Shown: one piece after another, positions 24,204-32,119 of the stretch
Numbering within the stretch: the stretch's first letter is position 1
How the letters are laid out: every line of letters begins with the position of its first letter
The notes under the pieces: model-generated
Database searches by the model: none
The model's input: the letters and a program-made list of their open reading frames with translations, nothing else
What the model was told of the DNA's origin: nothing
NCBI GenBank assembly: GCA_964484265.1
Contig: CAZAFH010000002.1
Span: forward strand, 163,301 to 227,300
Reading direction: 5' to 3'
Length of the DNA stretch: 64,000 nt
Source: SIAQ01 sp964484265
Lineage (GTDB): Bacteria > Planctomycetota > Planctomycetia > Gemmatales > Gemmataceae
Program-made: the position numbers and the translations under genes

Positions 24204-24500
24204 AAAGCTTCTACTCATCGGGCAGATCGAAAGAACTTCTTCGAGACCCGGAGCGCGAATCTACCACGGAAAAGAACGGGAAACAAATCCCCCCATCCGC
24301 ATGGTCCCCCAAAGCGCAAAACCGATGTGCGTTTTTTGCGCACAACGCGCGACGGGAGCTGTTGAAACCGCAACCGAGAATGTGGTAATTGGCTCGACGC
24401 CCCATCGGAGGATAGGGCTCCGCAGCGGTGCGACCCGAGCGCCGAGGTGGGTGACCGTGCGGATGGGCCGGGGTTCGCCAGTGGCAGCCCCGACCATCCT

Positions 24501-25156
24501 TTATTTGCCAGGTTGAGCGCGTCGAGGGTTCAACGGCTTTGGCGAGGTTGAGCCGTGATCAATCTCATTTTCGACCAGAATGCCATTTTCGACGAGAATA
24601 TCCCGCACAACTTGTCTGTCGTACGTCCACCGGGCCGGAACACGAATCAAACGGACGCGCATCGTCCGGAACAGCCGATTGACGAACACATCGCGGCGTT
24701 TCCGTTCTCGAAGGCGATGCGAGCGATCATCCAGTTCGACCGCGGCGAGAATGCGCGACGTATTCGGGCAGCTCAAGACAAAATCGACATGCTTTTGCGA
24801 TATGCGATTGGCGCAGCCGAGCTGCCAGCCTTGATCGGAACAGGTAATGATGTCCGCCAGTCGGACCTTGCACGAGATAAGGCAATGTGGGCCAACGACC
24901 GTGGTCATGACACGAAAAAAGCGGGCCTCGTTCCGGGTGAGCAAGAATCGTCGGGGCCGAAAAGCACTCCGTGTCGTTCGCCGGCGGCGCCGACAACGAG
25001 CCGTTGACTTGCGAAAGCGCTTCACCAACACCCCCGGCTTCGCAACCAGCTGATAAGTACTCTGACCAGGAATAAGGCGAATAGCACGCTCATGGGTTCG
25101 GGATAGCGGATCACGAGTGCAATCAACAGTATTAGAACGACAAGAAAGAGATCCAT
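24501..25156 (-). pseudogene. DUF2726 nuclease-like protein, frameshifted
   Basis: DUF2726 proteins have an N-terminal membrane helix and a restriction-endonuclease-like domain. The domain is present and intact: FLLTRNEARFFRV, CKVRLADII, HVDFVLS, AVELDDRSH and VRLIRVPARWTYD. The membrane helix is also present, MDLFLVVLILLIALVIRYP from ATG 25156, but in another frame that stops at 25022. The frames meet at a run of five G (minus strand, 25031-25035). So the gene is broken by a one-base shift, or the base count at this run is wrong. If intact, it would be a membrane-anchored nuclease-like protein. Confidence 0.7.
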
Positions 25157-25240
25157 CACGCCTCATCGAATGCTGCGGAGGCCCGGTGGTGCATCGGGCC
25201 TTGAAAAAACGTTAATGCAGACGCCATTGCAGTTCTGGCA

Positions 25241-25528
25241 TCAGTGCGCTTCGCCATTGCTTTCGTGCCCCTGTTGATAGATCCAGGTGTGCGCCATGTC
25301 GGCGATCTTGGCGACGAGGGGGAGTTCCTCGCGGCCGAAGCTGCTGGACGTCTTCCATTCGTCGCCATCCTTGTAGAGGCGCGTGATAGTGACGTTGTGA
25401 CGTGTGCCGTTGTCCGTTTCGTTCGCCCAGATGGCCGCCTTGATGCGGCCCATCCGGATTTCGTGAACGGGCTTTTGCTTCGCGTCACTGGAACGAGGTG
25501 GCTGTTGCGTGCGTTGGTTGTTGGCCAT
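25241..25528 (-). CDS. Small conserved plasmid protein, paralog 2
   Basis: A 95-residue paralog of the protein at 21588-21914. It shares HEIR(M/L)GRIKA(A/T)IWAN, then DNGT, a YKDGDEWK-type block and SFGR(E/D)EL. GGAGTGT-type spacing upstream of ATG 25528. Two diverged copies within 4 kb suggest that both are kept for different partners or arrived with separate modules. Confidence 0.7.
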   Translation of the reverse strand: MANNQRTQQPPRSSDAKQKPVHEIRMGRIKAAIWANETDNGTRHNVTITRLYKDGDEWKTSSSFGREELPLVAKIADMAHTWIYQQGHESNGEAH

Positions 25529-25567
25529 TGCACACTCCTTTCGTTGAGAAGAGAAACGGGGTTGGAA

Positions 25568-26629
25568 TCAGACTGCGAGTGTCAGCAAGCCGGCTGCCCG
25601 CTGATCGATCTCGGTGCGTTCGCCCACGTAGGGCATTTCGCCGGCCATGCGCGTCAGGGCATCCACGATCGAGAAGATGGTGAAGCGGCCTTGCTGCTCG
25701 GCAATTTCCAGGGCTTGTTTGGCCCAGTTGCGGCTGATGCCGCGCTGGACCAGAACTTTCATGACCTCCTCGGCATCGGCGCCGAGCCGTTCGTGCATGG
25801 CCTTGACGATGACTTTGACGAAGCCATCACGACGTTCGTCCCGCCTGGCCACGAGCTGTTCGACGATGCGCCGCATCTCCGCAAGCGAATCGTGAATGCT
25901 GGCCGTGTGCTTGCGGGTGAACTCGACGACTTCGACGGCATCCCAGACGATGTGGTTCTGGCAGACCGCCTGAAACCAGAACGTCTGAATTCCCAGGGAA
26001 CGCTTGCCCACTTCGCTGTTCCAGATGAAGAAGCCCGGCGCAAAGGCCTGGCCCTCGATCTCGGCCCAGCCGGTGGGATCGATGAGGAAGCAGAACATGT
26101 CCTGTTCGCCGGCGTAGAGGCCGGTGCCCCCGCCGCTTTCATTGCCGCCGAACGCCGCGCGCTGGGGCGGTCCGAAGTCGGTGGCGAATTCGGCAAGCAT
26201 GGCCAGGATGTCGGCGTTGTAGAGCCGCGTGTAGCTGACGCCGTGGATCGAACGGATCACATCGCCCTGGGTATAGAGCTGCAGCGGCTTGTTGCCCTCC
26301 GGCAACGTGTCGCCGAAGACCCTCCAAGCCGTATCGGCCGTCACCCGGTTGACCGTGTCACGGCTGACCTTGGCGAGCTGGCAGAGTTGCGTGAAGCTCC
26401 AGTCGTTCATCTGGTAACCGTCCGTTTGCGTGCCGTTCGGCTCGAAGAAATCGACGACAAGCTTGTCGAGGGCAAGTGGCCGCGGGCGCAAACCGCGCGG
26501 CGGCAGCCAGCGATCGACCGACTTGTCCTTTTGCTCCTGGCAGAAACTCGTCAGCGCCTGGAGTGAGCTGAAGCATTCGTCGGGGCCGCGGCGAAACAGC
26601 TCGGTGTGTCCGCGTTTGAGGACTTGCAT
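25568..26629 (-). CDS. DUF932 family protein
   Basis: A 353-residue member of the DUF932 phage/plasmid-like family, often carried on plasmids and prophages. The sequence has the family pattern of a central GEQDMFCFLIDPTGWAEI block, AFAPGFFIWNSEVG, and QNHIVWDAVEVVEF. GGAGGG upstream supports ATG 26629; the frame upstream is not protein-like. Exact biochemical function is unknown; proposed roles are in DNA metabolism or recombination of mobile elements. It lies just after the kptA gene on the same strand. Confidence 0.85.
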   Translation of the reverse strand: MQVLKRGHTELFRRGPDECFSSLQALTSFCQEQKDKSVDRWLPPRGLRPRPLALDKLVVDFFEPNGTQTDGYQMNDWSFTQLCQLAKVSRDTVNRVTADTAWRVFGDTLPEGNKPLQLYTQGDVIRSIHGVSYTRLYNADILAMLAEFATDFGPPQRAAFGGNESGGGTGLYAGEQDMFCFLIDPTGWAEIEGQAFAPGFFIWNSEVGKRSLGIQTFWFQAVCQNHIVWDAVEVVEFTRKHTASIHDSLAEMRRIVEQLVARRDERRDGFVKVIVKAMHERLGADAEEVMKVLVQRGISRNWAKQALEIAEQQGRFTIFSIVDALTRMAGEMPYVGERTEIDQRAAGLLTLAV

Positions 26630-26788
26630 GACAGAAACCCTCCAAAGAAGAGAAAATGTGAGAAAAACGAGAGATGCACCACCGGTCTCTCGGCAGGGAG
26701 GAACTGCGGAGAGCCGGTTTCGGAAACTTCCCGAACACAGGACAGGAGAGAACAGCGGGCGGGACATTCTCACAAAACGACCGGGGAA

Positions 26789-27367
26789 TCAACTCATGGC
26801 TACAGGTGCCGAGAAGCCGGAAGAATGGACGAGAATGAATCGCGGATCCAACCAGTCGGCCAACCAGACGTGATGATTGGCTTTTCGGAATAAAACCCCT
26901 GCCGTACTCGCGATCGCCGTGTTGACGGAAAAAATGGTCCACTCCGGCTTGTCACACAGGAATTGAACGACCCATTGGTAATCGGTCGAAAAATGGACGA
27001 AGCGCCGCCGCATCCTCGATATGCCAGATTGAAGGATGCTCGGCACGTTGCCGGCCGCCGTGCCGTGAAACAAGACTTCAGGCGGGTCCGCGATCGGCGG
27101 CAATGTGGCCAGCTCAATGCTGTGCCCGTAGACGGCGCGAATTCTGTCGCCGCGGATTTCAAAGCGGTCCATTCCGTCAATCGCCGCCTTCACCGATGCT
27201 TCATCGAGAAATGTCCAGTCATAATGCTCGAACCGGATAGCGAAGATCAACTCTTCGAAGCTCGTCCAGCCTTCATCGTCGAGATCGATACCGAATCGTT
27301 CGGGTCCGTGGCGCAGTGCAAACGCAATGGTACTGATGAGCCGCCCCTGATCGAATTGGAGATGCAT
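26789..27367 (-). CDS. kptA: RNA 2'-phosphotransferase (KptA/Tpt1)
   Basis: A 192-residue KptA/Tpt1 enzyme, which removes an internal 2'-phosphate from RNA by ADP-ribosyl transfer from NAD. Motifs visible: ISTIAFALRHGPERFG at the start, DEGW, RIRAVYGHSIE, LFHGTA, SRMRRRFVHFS. These cover the catalytic Arg-His-Arg-Arg set. Tpt1 normally repairs tRNA exons joined by ligation, but many bacteria carry it without that pathway. Here it lies in a mobile element next to DUF932, so an RNA repair, or anti-defence or defence role is possible. ATG 27367 is chosen. Confidence 0.88.
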   Translation of the reverse strand: MHLQFDQGRLISTIAFALRHGPERFGIDLDDEGWTSFEELIFAIRFEHYDWTFLDEASVKAAIDGMDRFEIRGDRIRAVYGHSIELATLPPIADPPEVLFHGTAAGNVPSILQSGISRMRRRFVHFSTDYQWVVQFLCDKPEWTIFSVNTAIASTAGVLFRKANHHVWLADWLDPRFILVHSSGFSAPVAMS

Positions 27368-27516
27368 GTACTTGTGCCTTCCCGGTGCGGATTTAGCTGG
27401 CGCTGGTGAGCGTGCGCCAGCTCTGGTCAATGGCTCGAACGTAACGGGCAAGCGGGTGCGGTTCCAGCGATGCAGGCTCAACGCAGAATCAATTCGGAGG
27501 GGCCCGCTCTGGTGCG

Positions 27517-27789
27517 TTAATGAACCGAGGGCCGCCGAAGATCACTCGGCATGAGAGGGCCGATGTCCTTCGCGCAGCGGTCAAGAAGCACCATCGCCTC
27601 CTTCCGGTGACCGTCGAGGAAGAGCGCGTAAATTGACCGCGCGTCGGAATCGCCCACCACGGCCCAGAAGCCGAGTCGTCGAATGCCTTGGCGGACAGAA
27701 TTTCGAACGAGGGAGAGGGTTTCCGGCCGCTCCGGCTGGAAAACGGCAAGACCTTGTTTGGACGCGACACCGACGTAGGCTTTGAGCAT
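27517..27789 (-). CDS. Small hypothetical protein after SIS remnant
   Basis: A 90-residue protein beginning MLKAYVGVASKQGLAVFQ and containing FWAVVGDSDARSIYALFLDG, which looks like a compact alpha/beta fold. The gene starts 100 bases after the last SIS-like sequence upstream and overlaps the decayed continuation of that frame. No domain name is known to me. Confidence 0.6.
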   Translation of the reverse strand: MLKAYVGVASKQGLAVFQPERPETLSLVRNSVRQGIRRLGFWAVVGDSDARSIYALFLDGHRKEAMVLLDRCAKDIGPLMPSDLRRPSVH

Positions 27790-28330
27790 GCCCTGTAGAT
27801 ATCACGAATTGAGTGCGGAATTCAATTGGGGAAGTGGATGGCCAGAGGCCGCTAGGCCCGCTAGGCAACACCGCCCTTTCGACGCCCAAGCCGTCCTTTC
27901 CTGTGGGAAGGCTGATTTCCACAACATCGACAAAGGCATGTTTCGCGGCGTTCTTCGCCAAGGGAGATCCTTCGGTCGTGCAGAATACAAGAAAGCGCCG
28001 AGGCTCTCGTTGTACGGCGTTGCGAAAGACTCCGAGGACGTCTGGGTTCTTGCCGCCGGCAGTGAGCAGAACCAATGCGGCGTGGCGGAGGTAAATCCGG
28101 GCCGCGGCGGCGAGTGGGGTCATTGCATCTGAAACTTTCCCGGCGTGGTCACGATGAAGCGACGCCACGAAGTCCGCGCTCGAAAAAGACCCGCCCGACC
28201 CGATCGCGACCATGGGAAGTTCAGCCATGCTTGCGACGGCTTTGAGAAGGCGCTTGTCGAGTGGCTGTGCCATCGCCCAACGATACGTTTCCGGCACCTG
28301 ATCGAGTTCTTCAGCGAATGGTTTACCCAA
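27581..28330 (-). pseudogene. SIS-domain protein, 3' truncated
   Basis: The N-terminal ~145 codons are a clean SIS (sugar isomerase) domain: VAIGSGGSFSSADFVASLH, then LLTAGGKNPDVLGVFR and a FCTTEGSPLA block, ending at LPTGKDG. In larger SIS proteins this Lys-Asp-Gly is followed by a conserved Asn/Ser helix; here the frame turns at once into low-quality Pro/Arg/Ser-rich sequence and overlaps the next gene. A deletion seems to have cut the gene near 27890. It starts at TTG 28330 with no good ribosome binding site. Probably non-functional. Confidence 0.6.
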
Positions 28331-28565
28331 GGCATACTGTCATTCTATTCATCGCAGGTCACGACAAAAATGATCCTTGCCCGCAGGCTCCCATGTCCGA
28401 TCATGGATTGCAATGTCGGTTACGTCGTGAATGGTCAACACGTCGCGGGGATCAAGGCTACCTGGGCGTCATCTGTCGAAAAACTAGGGGAGTACGTTAC
28501 GCCGGCGCCACCGGCAAATTAGGGCGCCACCGGTGAAGATGACTCCAGGGTCGGCCCCTTTGTCG

Positions 28566-29840
28566 CTAGTCGGCCACCGCATGTGCTGTCGGCTGACTCC
28601 GGCGTTTGCCGTTTGCTGGACGGGCGTCTCCGCCAAATACCGTGATCAGCGCGGCCCGTCGTTGGTCCGGGAAGAGATGCCGATAGCGTTTCTGCATCTC
28701 GACCGTCGTGTGGCCCATCAGCTCGTCAATGACACGCTGGTCCACGCCGGTGGCCGCAAGGTTCGACGCGAACGAATGCCGGAAGGCATGGTAGCCGCGG
28801 AGCACGTGCCATTTGGAGCCCTTCATTCCGGTAAGGAACGCCTTCCACGTCTGTCCGTCCGTCAGCATCACGTTCGGCTTTGAGCAAAAGGCGTAGACGC
28901 CGCCGGGGTGATCTTCGGCGAAATACTTCCGCATCACGGATTCCAGGAACGGCGTCATGTCCACGGTGCGGAATGTCTCGCGGTCGCGGTTCCGTTTCTT
29001 CTCCCGTAGAAGGACGAGCTTTGCATCGAAGTCGATGTCTTCGATTCGCGACCGAAAGAGTTCACTCCGCCGCGCGCCGGTGTGCGCTGCCGCGACGAGA
29101 AGCGGATAGAGATAGCAGTTTCTGCCTCTTCCACGAACATGTTCGAGGACATCTGCAATCTCAGTGGGGTTGAGGAAGAGTCCGTCCCAGAGTTCGCGCT
29201 CTCGCCGTTTGTCGATTCCGCCACGGGCAACAATGGCCTGAATCTGGTCGTAGGTACGGAACGGCTCCGGCTGCTTTTCCTTCGGGAAGACAAGCTTGAC
29301 TTCCGGGAATTTGCTCGGGACCTGTCCTTGGCGGTACGCCCAGTTCCAGACCACACGAAAGGTTGCCACGGCCTTCCGGACCGTCTTTGCCTTGACCGGG
29401 TGGCCGTTAAATTCCTCTCGGCTTCGCGCGTCCACAAATTTCTGCACTGTGCCGGCCGTCACTGAGGCAAGCAGCGTGTCACCACCGATGATGCGGGTGA
29501 GGTGCTTCATGTGAATGTCTTCCATCGCGCGGGTGATGGCTTCCTTCGCCCCGGCGGTGAACTCGGATTGATAGGTAGAAAACAGCTCGCTCAGGCGAAC
29601 CGTGCGGACTACTTCGACCGGCTTCTCGAGCTTTCCGTCCGAAATCAGAAAGAGGCCCAAGTCGGCCCCCGGGGGAACATCGAGCCTTCCCCGTTCGACG
29701 AGCCGGAGGTTTTCCTCTAGGCGAGCAAGGCAGCCGTTCGCCTCTTTCGGGTCGGTGGCCTTGAGGTTGACGCGAAATTTTTCGCCCCTAAAACGAAATG
29801 CAATTCGGAACTTGTCACCACGCTGTTCGAGCCAGGCCAT
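28566..29840 (-). CDS. Tyrosine integrase of the element
   Basis: A 424-residue phage-type integrase. Residues 1-60 form an arm-binding/AP2-like N-terminus, about 80-170 a core-binding SAM-like domain, and about 190-400 the catalytic domain with Arg257 (TGARRSEL), Lys281 (REKKRNRD), HAFR at 351-354, His377 (GHTTVEM) and the nucleophile Tyr386 (KRYRHLF). The 5' end faces the tRNA-derived att site about 180 bases away, the normal layout of tRNA-targeting elements. ATG 29840 is chosen; the frame upstream to 29924 is not protein-like. Confidence 0.9.
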   Translation of the reverse strand: MAWLEQRGDKFRIAFRFRGEKFRVNLKATDPKEANGCLARLEENLRLVERGRLDVPPGADLGLFLISDGKLEKPVEVVRTVRLSELFSTYQSEFTAGAKEAITRAMEDIHMKHLTRIIGGDTLLASVTAGTVQKFVDARSREEFNGHPVKAKTVRKAVATFRVVWNWAYRQGQVPSKFPEVKLVFPKEKQPEPFRTYDQIQAIVARGGIDKRRERELWDGLFLNPTEIADVLEHVRGRGRNCYLYPLLVAAAHTGARRSELFRSRIEDIDFDAKLVLLREKKRNRDRETFRTVDMTPFLESVMRKYFAEDHPGGVYAFCSKPNVMLTDGQTWKAFLTGMKGSKWHVLRGYHAFRHSFASNLAATGVDQRVIDELMGHTTVEMQKRYRHLFPDQRRAALITVFGGDARPANGKRRSQPTAHAVAD

Positions 29841-29956
29841 GCAGCACCCCCGATAGTATTCGAAATGAACCGTGGGGCGGGGGCAATCGACATAACCCCA
29901 ACGCAGGGTCATTGCTGCCCCCAAATTGCCCCCAAACCTGGCTTCGGGAAAGAAAA

Positions 29957-29984
29957 AGGCTTCTCGGGAGAACCCGAAAAGCCT
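29957..29984. other. Hairpin next to the att site
   Basis: AGGCTTCTCGGG-AGAA-CCCGAAAAGCCT, 12-base arms with one mismatch, lies between the integrase start and the tRNA fragment. It could be an integrase leader hairpin or part of an attP-derived arm. Confidence 0.4.
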
Positions 29985-30022
29985 GGAAAATACGCGGTTC
30001 TTGCAGTTTTCGACGTGTCAAG

Positions 30023-30052
30023 CGCGGGAGGGTTCGAATCCCTCCCTCTCCG
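30023..30052 (+). other. tRNA 3'-end duplicate (att site, probably tRNA-Ser)
   Basis: GAGGG-TTCGAAT-CCCTC forms a proper T-arm with the canonical 7-base loop. It is followed by CCTCTCC as the 3' acceptor strand and G as discriminator, as in tRNA-Ser (5' strand GGAGAGG). No 5' half is present upstream: neither acceptor strand, D-arm nor anticodon arm can be built from the preceding 60 bases. It is therefore the duplicated target left by integration. The intact tRNA should be at the other end of the element. Confidence 0.75.
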
Positions 30053-30160
30053 CTTATGCAGAACTTTGCGTTACGTCCGCAATGAGGTCTTTCCCGATCA
30101 ATCTGATGCAGAAAGATCATTGTCGAGGCTGCTGCGGACCTCGCTACTTTTGAACACCGA

Positions 30161-30610
30161 TTGCGAACAGCGGCCGATCAGTTTCTGCGGTTCGCATGGG
30201 TGTACGTCCGTCACCACCTTCCCGACGAGATTGCCTTTCGCGTCTATCCTAATCAGTCCTACGATGGTAATCCACGCGTCGGAGACGAATTGGTTTTTCC
30301 GAACGAATCACTTTCAGACGGCAAATTCCACGGCCCGTGGACCATGGAGGTGACGGTGGCTTACCTCTGGCGAGACGGTAAGGTTCCTGAGTGGATCGAT
30401 GCGGCCGTGGAATCCGTGATCGGCGAGCGGTCGACTATCAGTTTGCGATGTTGCGGCCGATTTTCTGGTTCCGACGAATTGCTCTATCACCAGCCAGGCG
30501 AACTTGCTCCGTTTTCGATCAAGAGCCCTGTGCTGCCACCGGGATGGGAAAGCGTCGAAACCTCCGGGCGATTCGACTTGCACTGGAGTGAACCTTCGAC
30601 CAAGCCTTAA
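30161..30610 (+). CDS. Hypothetical protein at chromosome side of att
   Basis: About 149 residues, with FAWVYVRHHLPDEIAFRVYP near the start and a Trp-rich globular body (FHGPWTMEVTVAYLWRDGKV). The first good start is TTG 30161, but the same frame is open back to 30107 and its upstream residues look protein-like, so the true start may be earlier with a non-ATG codon. No domain is recognised. It ends 59 bases before a hairpin shared with the convergent DUF1501 gene. Confidence 0.55.
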   Translation: MRTAADQFLRFAWVYVRHHLPDEIAFRVYPNQSYDGNPRVGDELVFPNESLSDGKFHGPWTMEVTVAYLWRDGKVPEWIDAAVESVIGERSTISLRCCGRFSGSDELLYHQPGELAPFSIKSPVLPPGWESVETSGRFDLHWSEPSTKP

Positions 30611-30669
30611 TGGTGACGGTGATTATGGAAGAAAATTCGCCGATGCCGAGAAGAGATTTGTGAAACGAT

Positions 30670-30694
30670 GGGGCCGCGTCGATCGCGCGGCCCC
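30670..30694. terminator. GC hairpin between convergent genes
   Basis: GGGGCCGCG (30670-30678) pairs perfectly with CGCGGCCCC (30686-30694), with a 7-base loop, followed by TTTGCGTTTGTT on the plus strand. It sits between the stops of 30161-30610 and 30705-32042 and can end both transcripts. Confidence 0.6.
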
Positions 30695-30704
30695 TTTGCG
30701 TTTG

Positions 30705-32042
30705 TTACAACAACTCCGCGATGGGTTCGCCGTTGGGTAGGAGCGGGATCGGGCGGCCTTGGGGGTTGACGAAGGCGTGGTGGTGGTTGATGCCGAGATG
30801 ACGGTAGACGGTGGCCAGCACGTCGTTGGGATGCAGCGGGCGGTCCTGCGGGCGTTCGCCTCGCGAGTTGGTCGAGCCGATCGCCTGGCCCATGCGCATG
30901 CCGCCGCCGGCAATGAGTGCGGACATGCTGCTCGGCCAATGGTCTCGGCCGCCGCGGTTGATGCGCGGAGTTCGGCCGAATTCGCCCCAAGCAAGGACCA
31001 GAACCTTTCGATCCAATCCGCGTGCGTAAAGATCTTCGATGAGCGCGCTGACGGCGATGTCGAAAGTCTGAGCGCGGCGAGGCAGGTTATTGACGAGACC
31101 CTCGCCGTGATCGTCCCAACCGCCCATTCCTATGCCGACGAAACTTACGCCCGCCTCGACAAGGCGCCTTGCCAGGAGACAGCTTTGGCCCCACGGCTGG
31201 GCTCGCTCGATGGTGGCTCCATAGCGATTGCGGACATGCGCCGACTCGCGGCTCAGGTCAAGCGCCTCGCGTGCCGCCGGGCCCGTGACCATCTCAAACG
31301 CCTGGCGTGTGAAGGCGTCCATCCCGTCCATCATGCCGCTCGTGTCGACGTCACGGCGCAGCCGATCCAGCGACGACAGCAAAGCGCGACGATTCTGCAG
31401 GCGCGACAAGGTCAGGTCTGCGGGGGGGATCAGCGATCCGGCGCCGTCGCTTGGGTTGGCCGCGAAGGGATCGTACGCGCTGCCGAGGTAAACGCCGCCG
31501 CCGACGTCGCCTTTGAAAATATTCGCGGACGGGACGCACACGTAATGTGGCAAGCCGCGCCGGTCCTGCTCGCGGGACTTGGCGACGATGGCGCCGACGC
31601 CCGGGAACAAGAAGTTGCCCTCGTTGGTTCCCGGCGGATGCGGATAGCCGGTGTTCAGGTTCTTGACCGCGCTGCCGTGACCGCTCTCGCGATGAGCGAG
31701 CGAACGAACCACGGCAAACCTGTCAGCGATGCGAGCATGCATTGGCAGCAGTTCGCAGAGGTCGAGGCCGGGCACATTGCTGCGAATCGTTTGGTAAGGT
31801 CCGCGGTACTCGATAGGCGCGTCGGGCTTGGGATCGTAGGTCTCGAATTGCGAAGGCCCGCCGTCCATCCAGAGCAGAATGACGGCGGTATCGGAACTCG
31901 GACGTTCGTCCGCCGCGGCCTGCGCTCGCAAACGCAAAAGATCTGGCAGCGTCAGACTGCCCAACCCCAAAGCGCCAAGCTTGAGAAACGAGCGGCGCGA
32001 GCCTTGGCAATTCCGCGACAATCCGCAGTGCACATCGAGCAT
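30705..32042 (-). CDS. DUF1501 protein with Tat signal
   Basis: A 445-residue DUF1501 protein (alkaline phosphatase/sulfatase-like superfamily), abundant in planctomycetes. The N-terminus has a Tat-type signal, SRRSFLKLGALGLGSLTL, near residues 16-33. Downstream AVILLWMDGGPSQFETYDPK and VLAWGEFGRTPRIN are family signatures with likely metal-binding Asp and His residues (GGRDHWP). It is normally exported in a folded state and encoded with a DUF1549/DUF1553 protein, as here (gap of 77 bases after 32120-34678). The substrate is unknown. ATG 32042 with AGGGGGA upstream. Confidence 0.9.
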   Translation of the reverse strand: MLDVHCGLSRNCQGSRRSFLKLGALGLGSLTLPDLLRLRAQAAADERPSSDTAVILLWMDGGPSQFETYDPKPDAPIEYRGPYQTIRSNVPGLDLCELLPMHARIADRFAVVRSLAHRESGHGSAVKNLNTGYPHPPGTNEGNFLFPGVGAIVAKSREQDRRGLPHYVCVPSANIFKGDVGGGVYLGSAYDPFAANPSDGAGSLIPPADLTLSRLQNRRALLSSLDRLRRDVDTSGMMDGMDAFTRQAFEMVTGPAAREALDLSRESAHVRNRYGATIERAQPWGQSCLLARRLVEAGVSFVGIGMGGWDDHGEGLVNNLPRRAQTFDIAVSALIEDLYARGLDRKVLVLAWGEFGRTPRINRGGRDHWPSSMSALIAGGGMRMGQAIGSTNSRGERPQDRPLHPNDVLATVYRHLGINHHHAFVNPQGRPIPLLPNGEPIAELL

Positions 32043-32119
32043 GAGCCATTCCCCCTGATGCGGTCTCGCCATTCAGAGTTCTCCTGAACTCAATTATAGC
32101 GAGCCGAACAATACGACAA

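Larger units (their letters stand above)
24058..24500. other. Long leader/intergenic region with two inverted repeats
   Basis: A 443-base region without a convincing gene. The part near the gene at 24057 holds two inverted repeats (24081-24135 and 24157-24203). The rest, up to 24500, shows only Arg/Ala/Pro-rich chance frames. Confidence 0.5.
1..30052. mobile_element. Right part of an integrated plasmid-like genomic element
   Basis: The segment holds plasmid-type genes (ParA, ParB, probable Rep, ArdC, DUF932, small plasmid proteins) and ends at a tyrosine integrase whose 5' end faces a tRNA 3' fragment at 30023-30052. To the right the gene content changes abruptly to ordinary planctomycete chromosome with REP-like palindromes, which I do not see on the left. 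No second copy of the tRNA fragment occurs in the window, so the left end must lie before position 1. No conjugation genes are visible in this part. Integrated plasmid or ICE-like island are both possible. Confidence 0.75.

Noticed and set aside
25170..25215. GGCCCG...CGGGCC hairpin as terminator
   Set aside because: The adjacent A-run gives T residues on the wrong side of the stem for the minus-strand genes, so termination is not supported.
28490..28545. Repeated GGCGCCACCGG as a second att site
   Set aside because: Two 11-12-base copies only 19 bases apart, with no tRNA match; more likely a small hairpin or chance GC repeat.
29965..30055. Complete tRNA gene
   Set aside because: Only the T-arm, 3' acceptor strand and discriminator are present; no D-arm, anticodon arm or 5' acceptor strand fits upstream.
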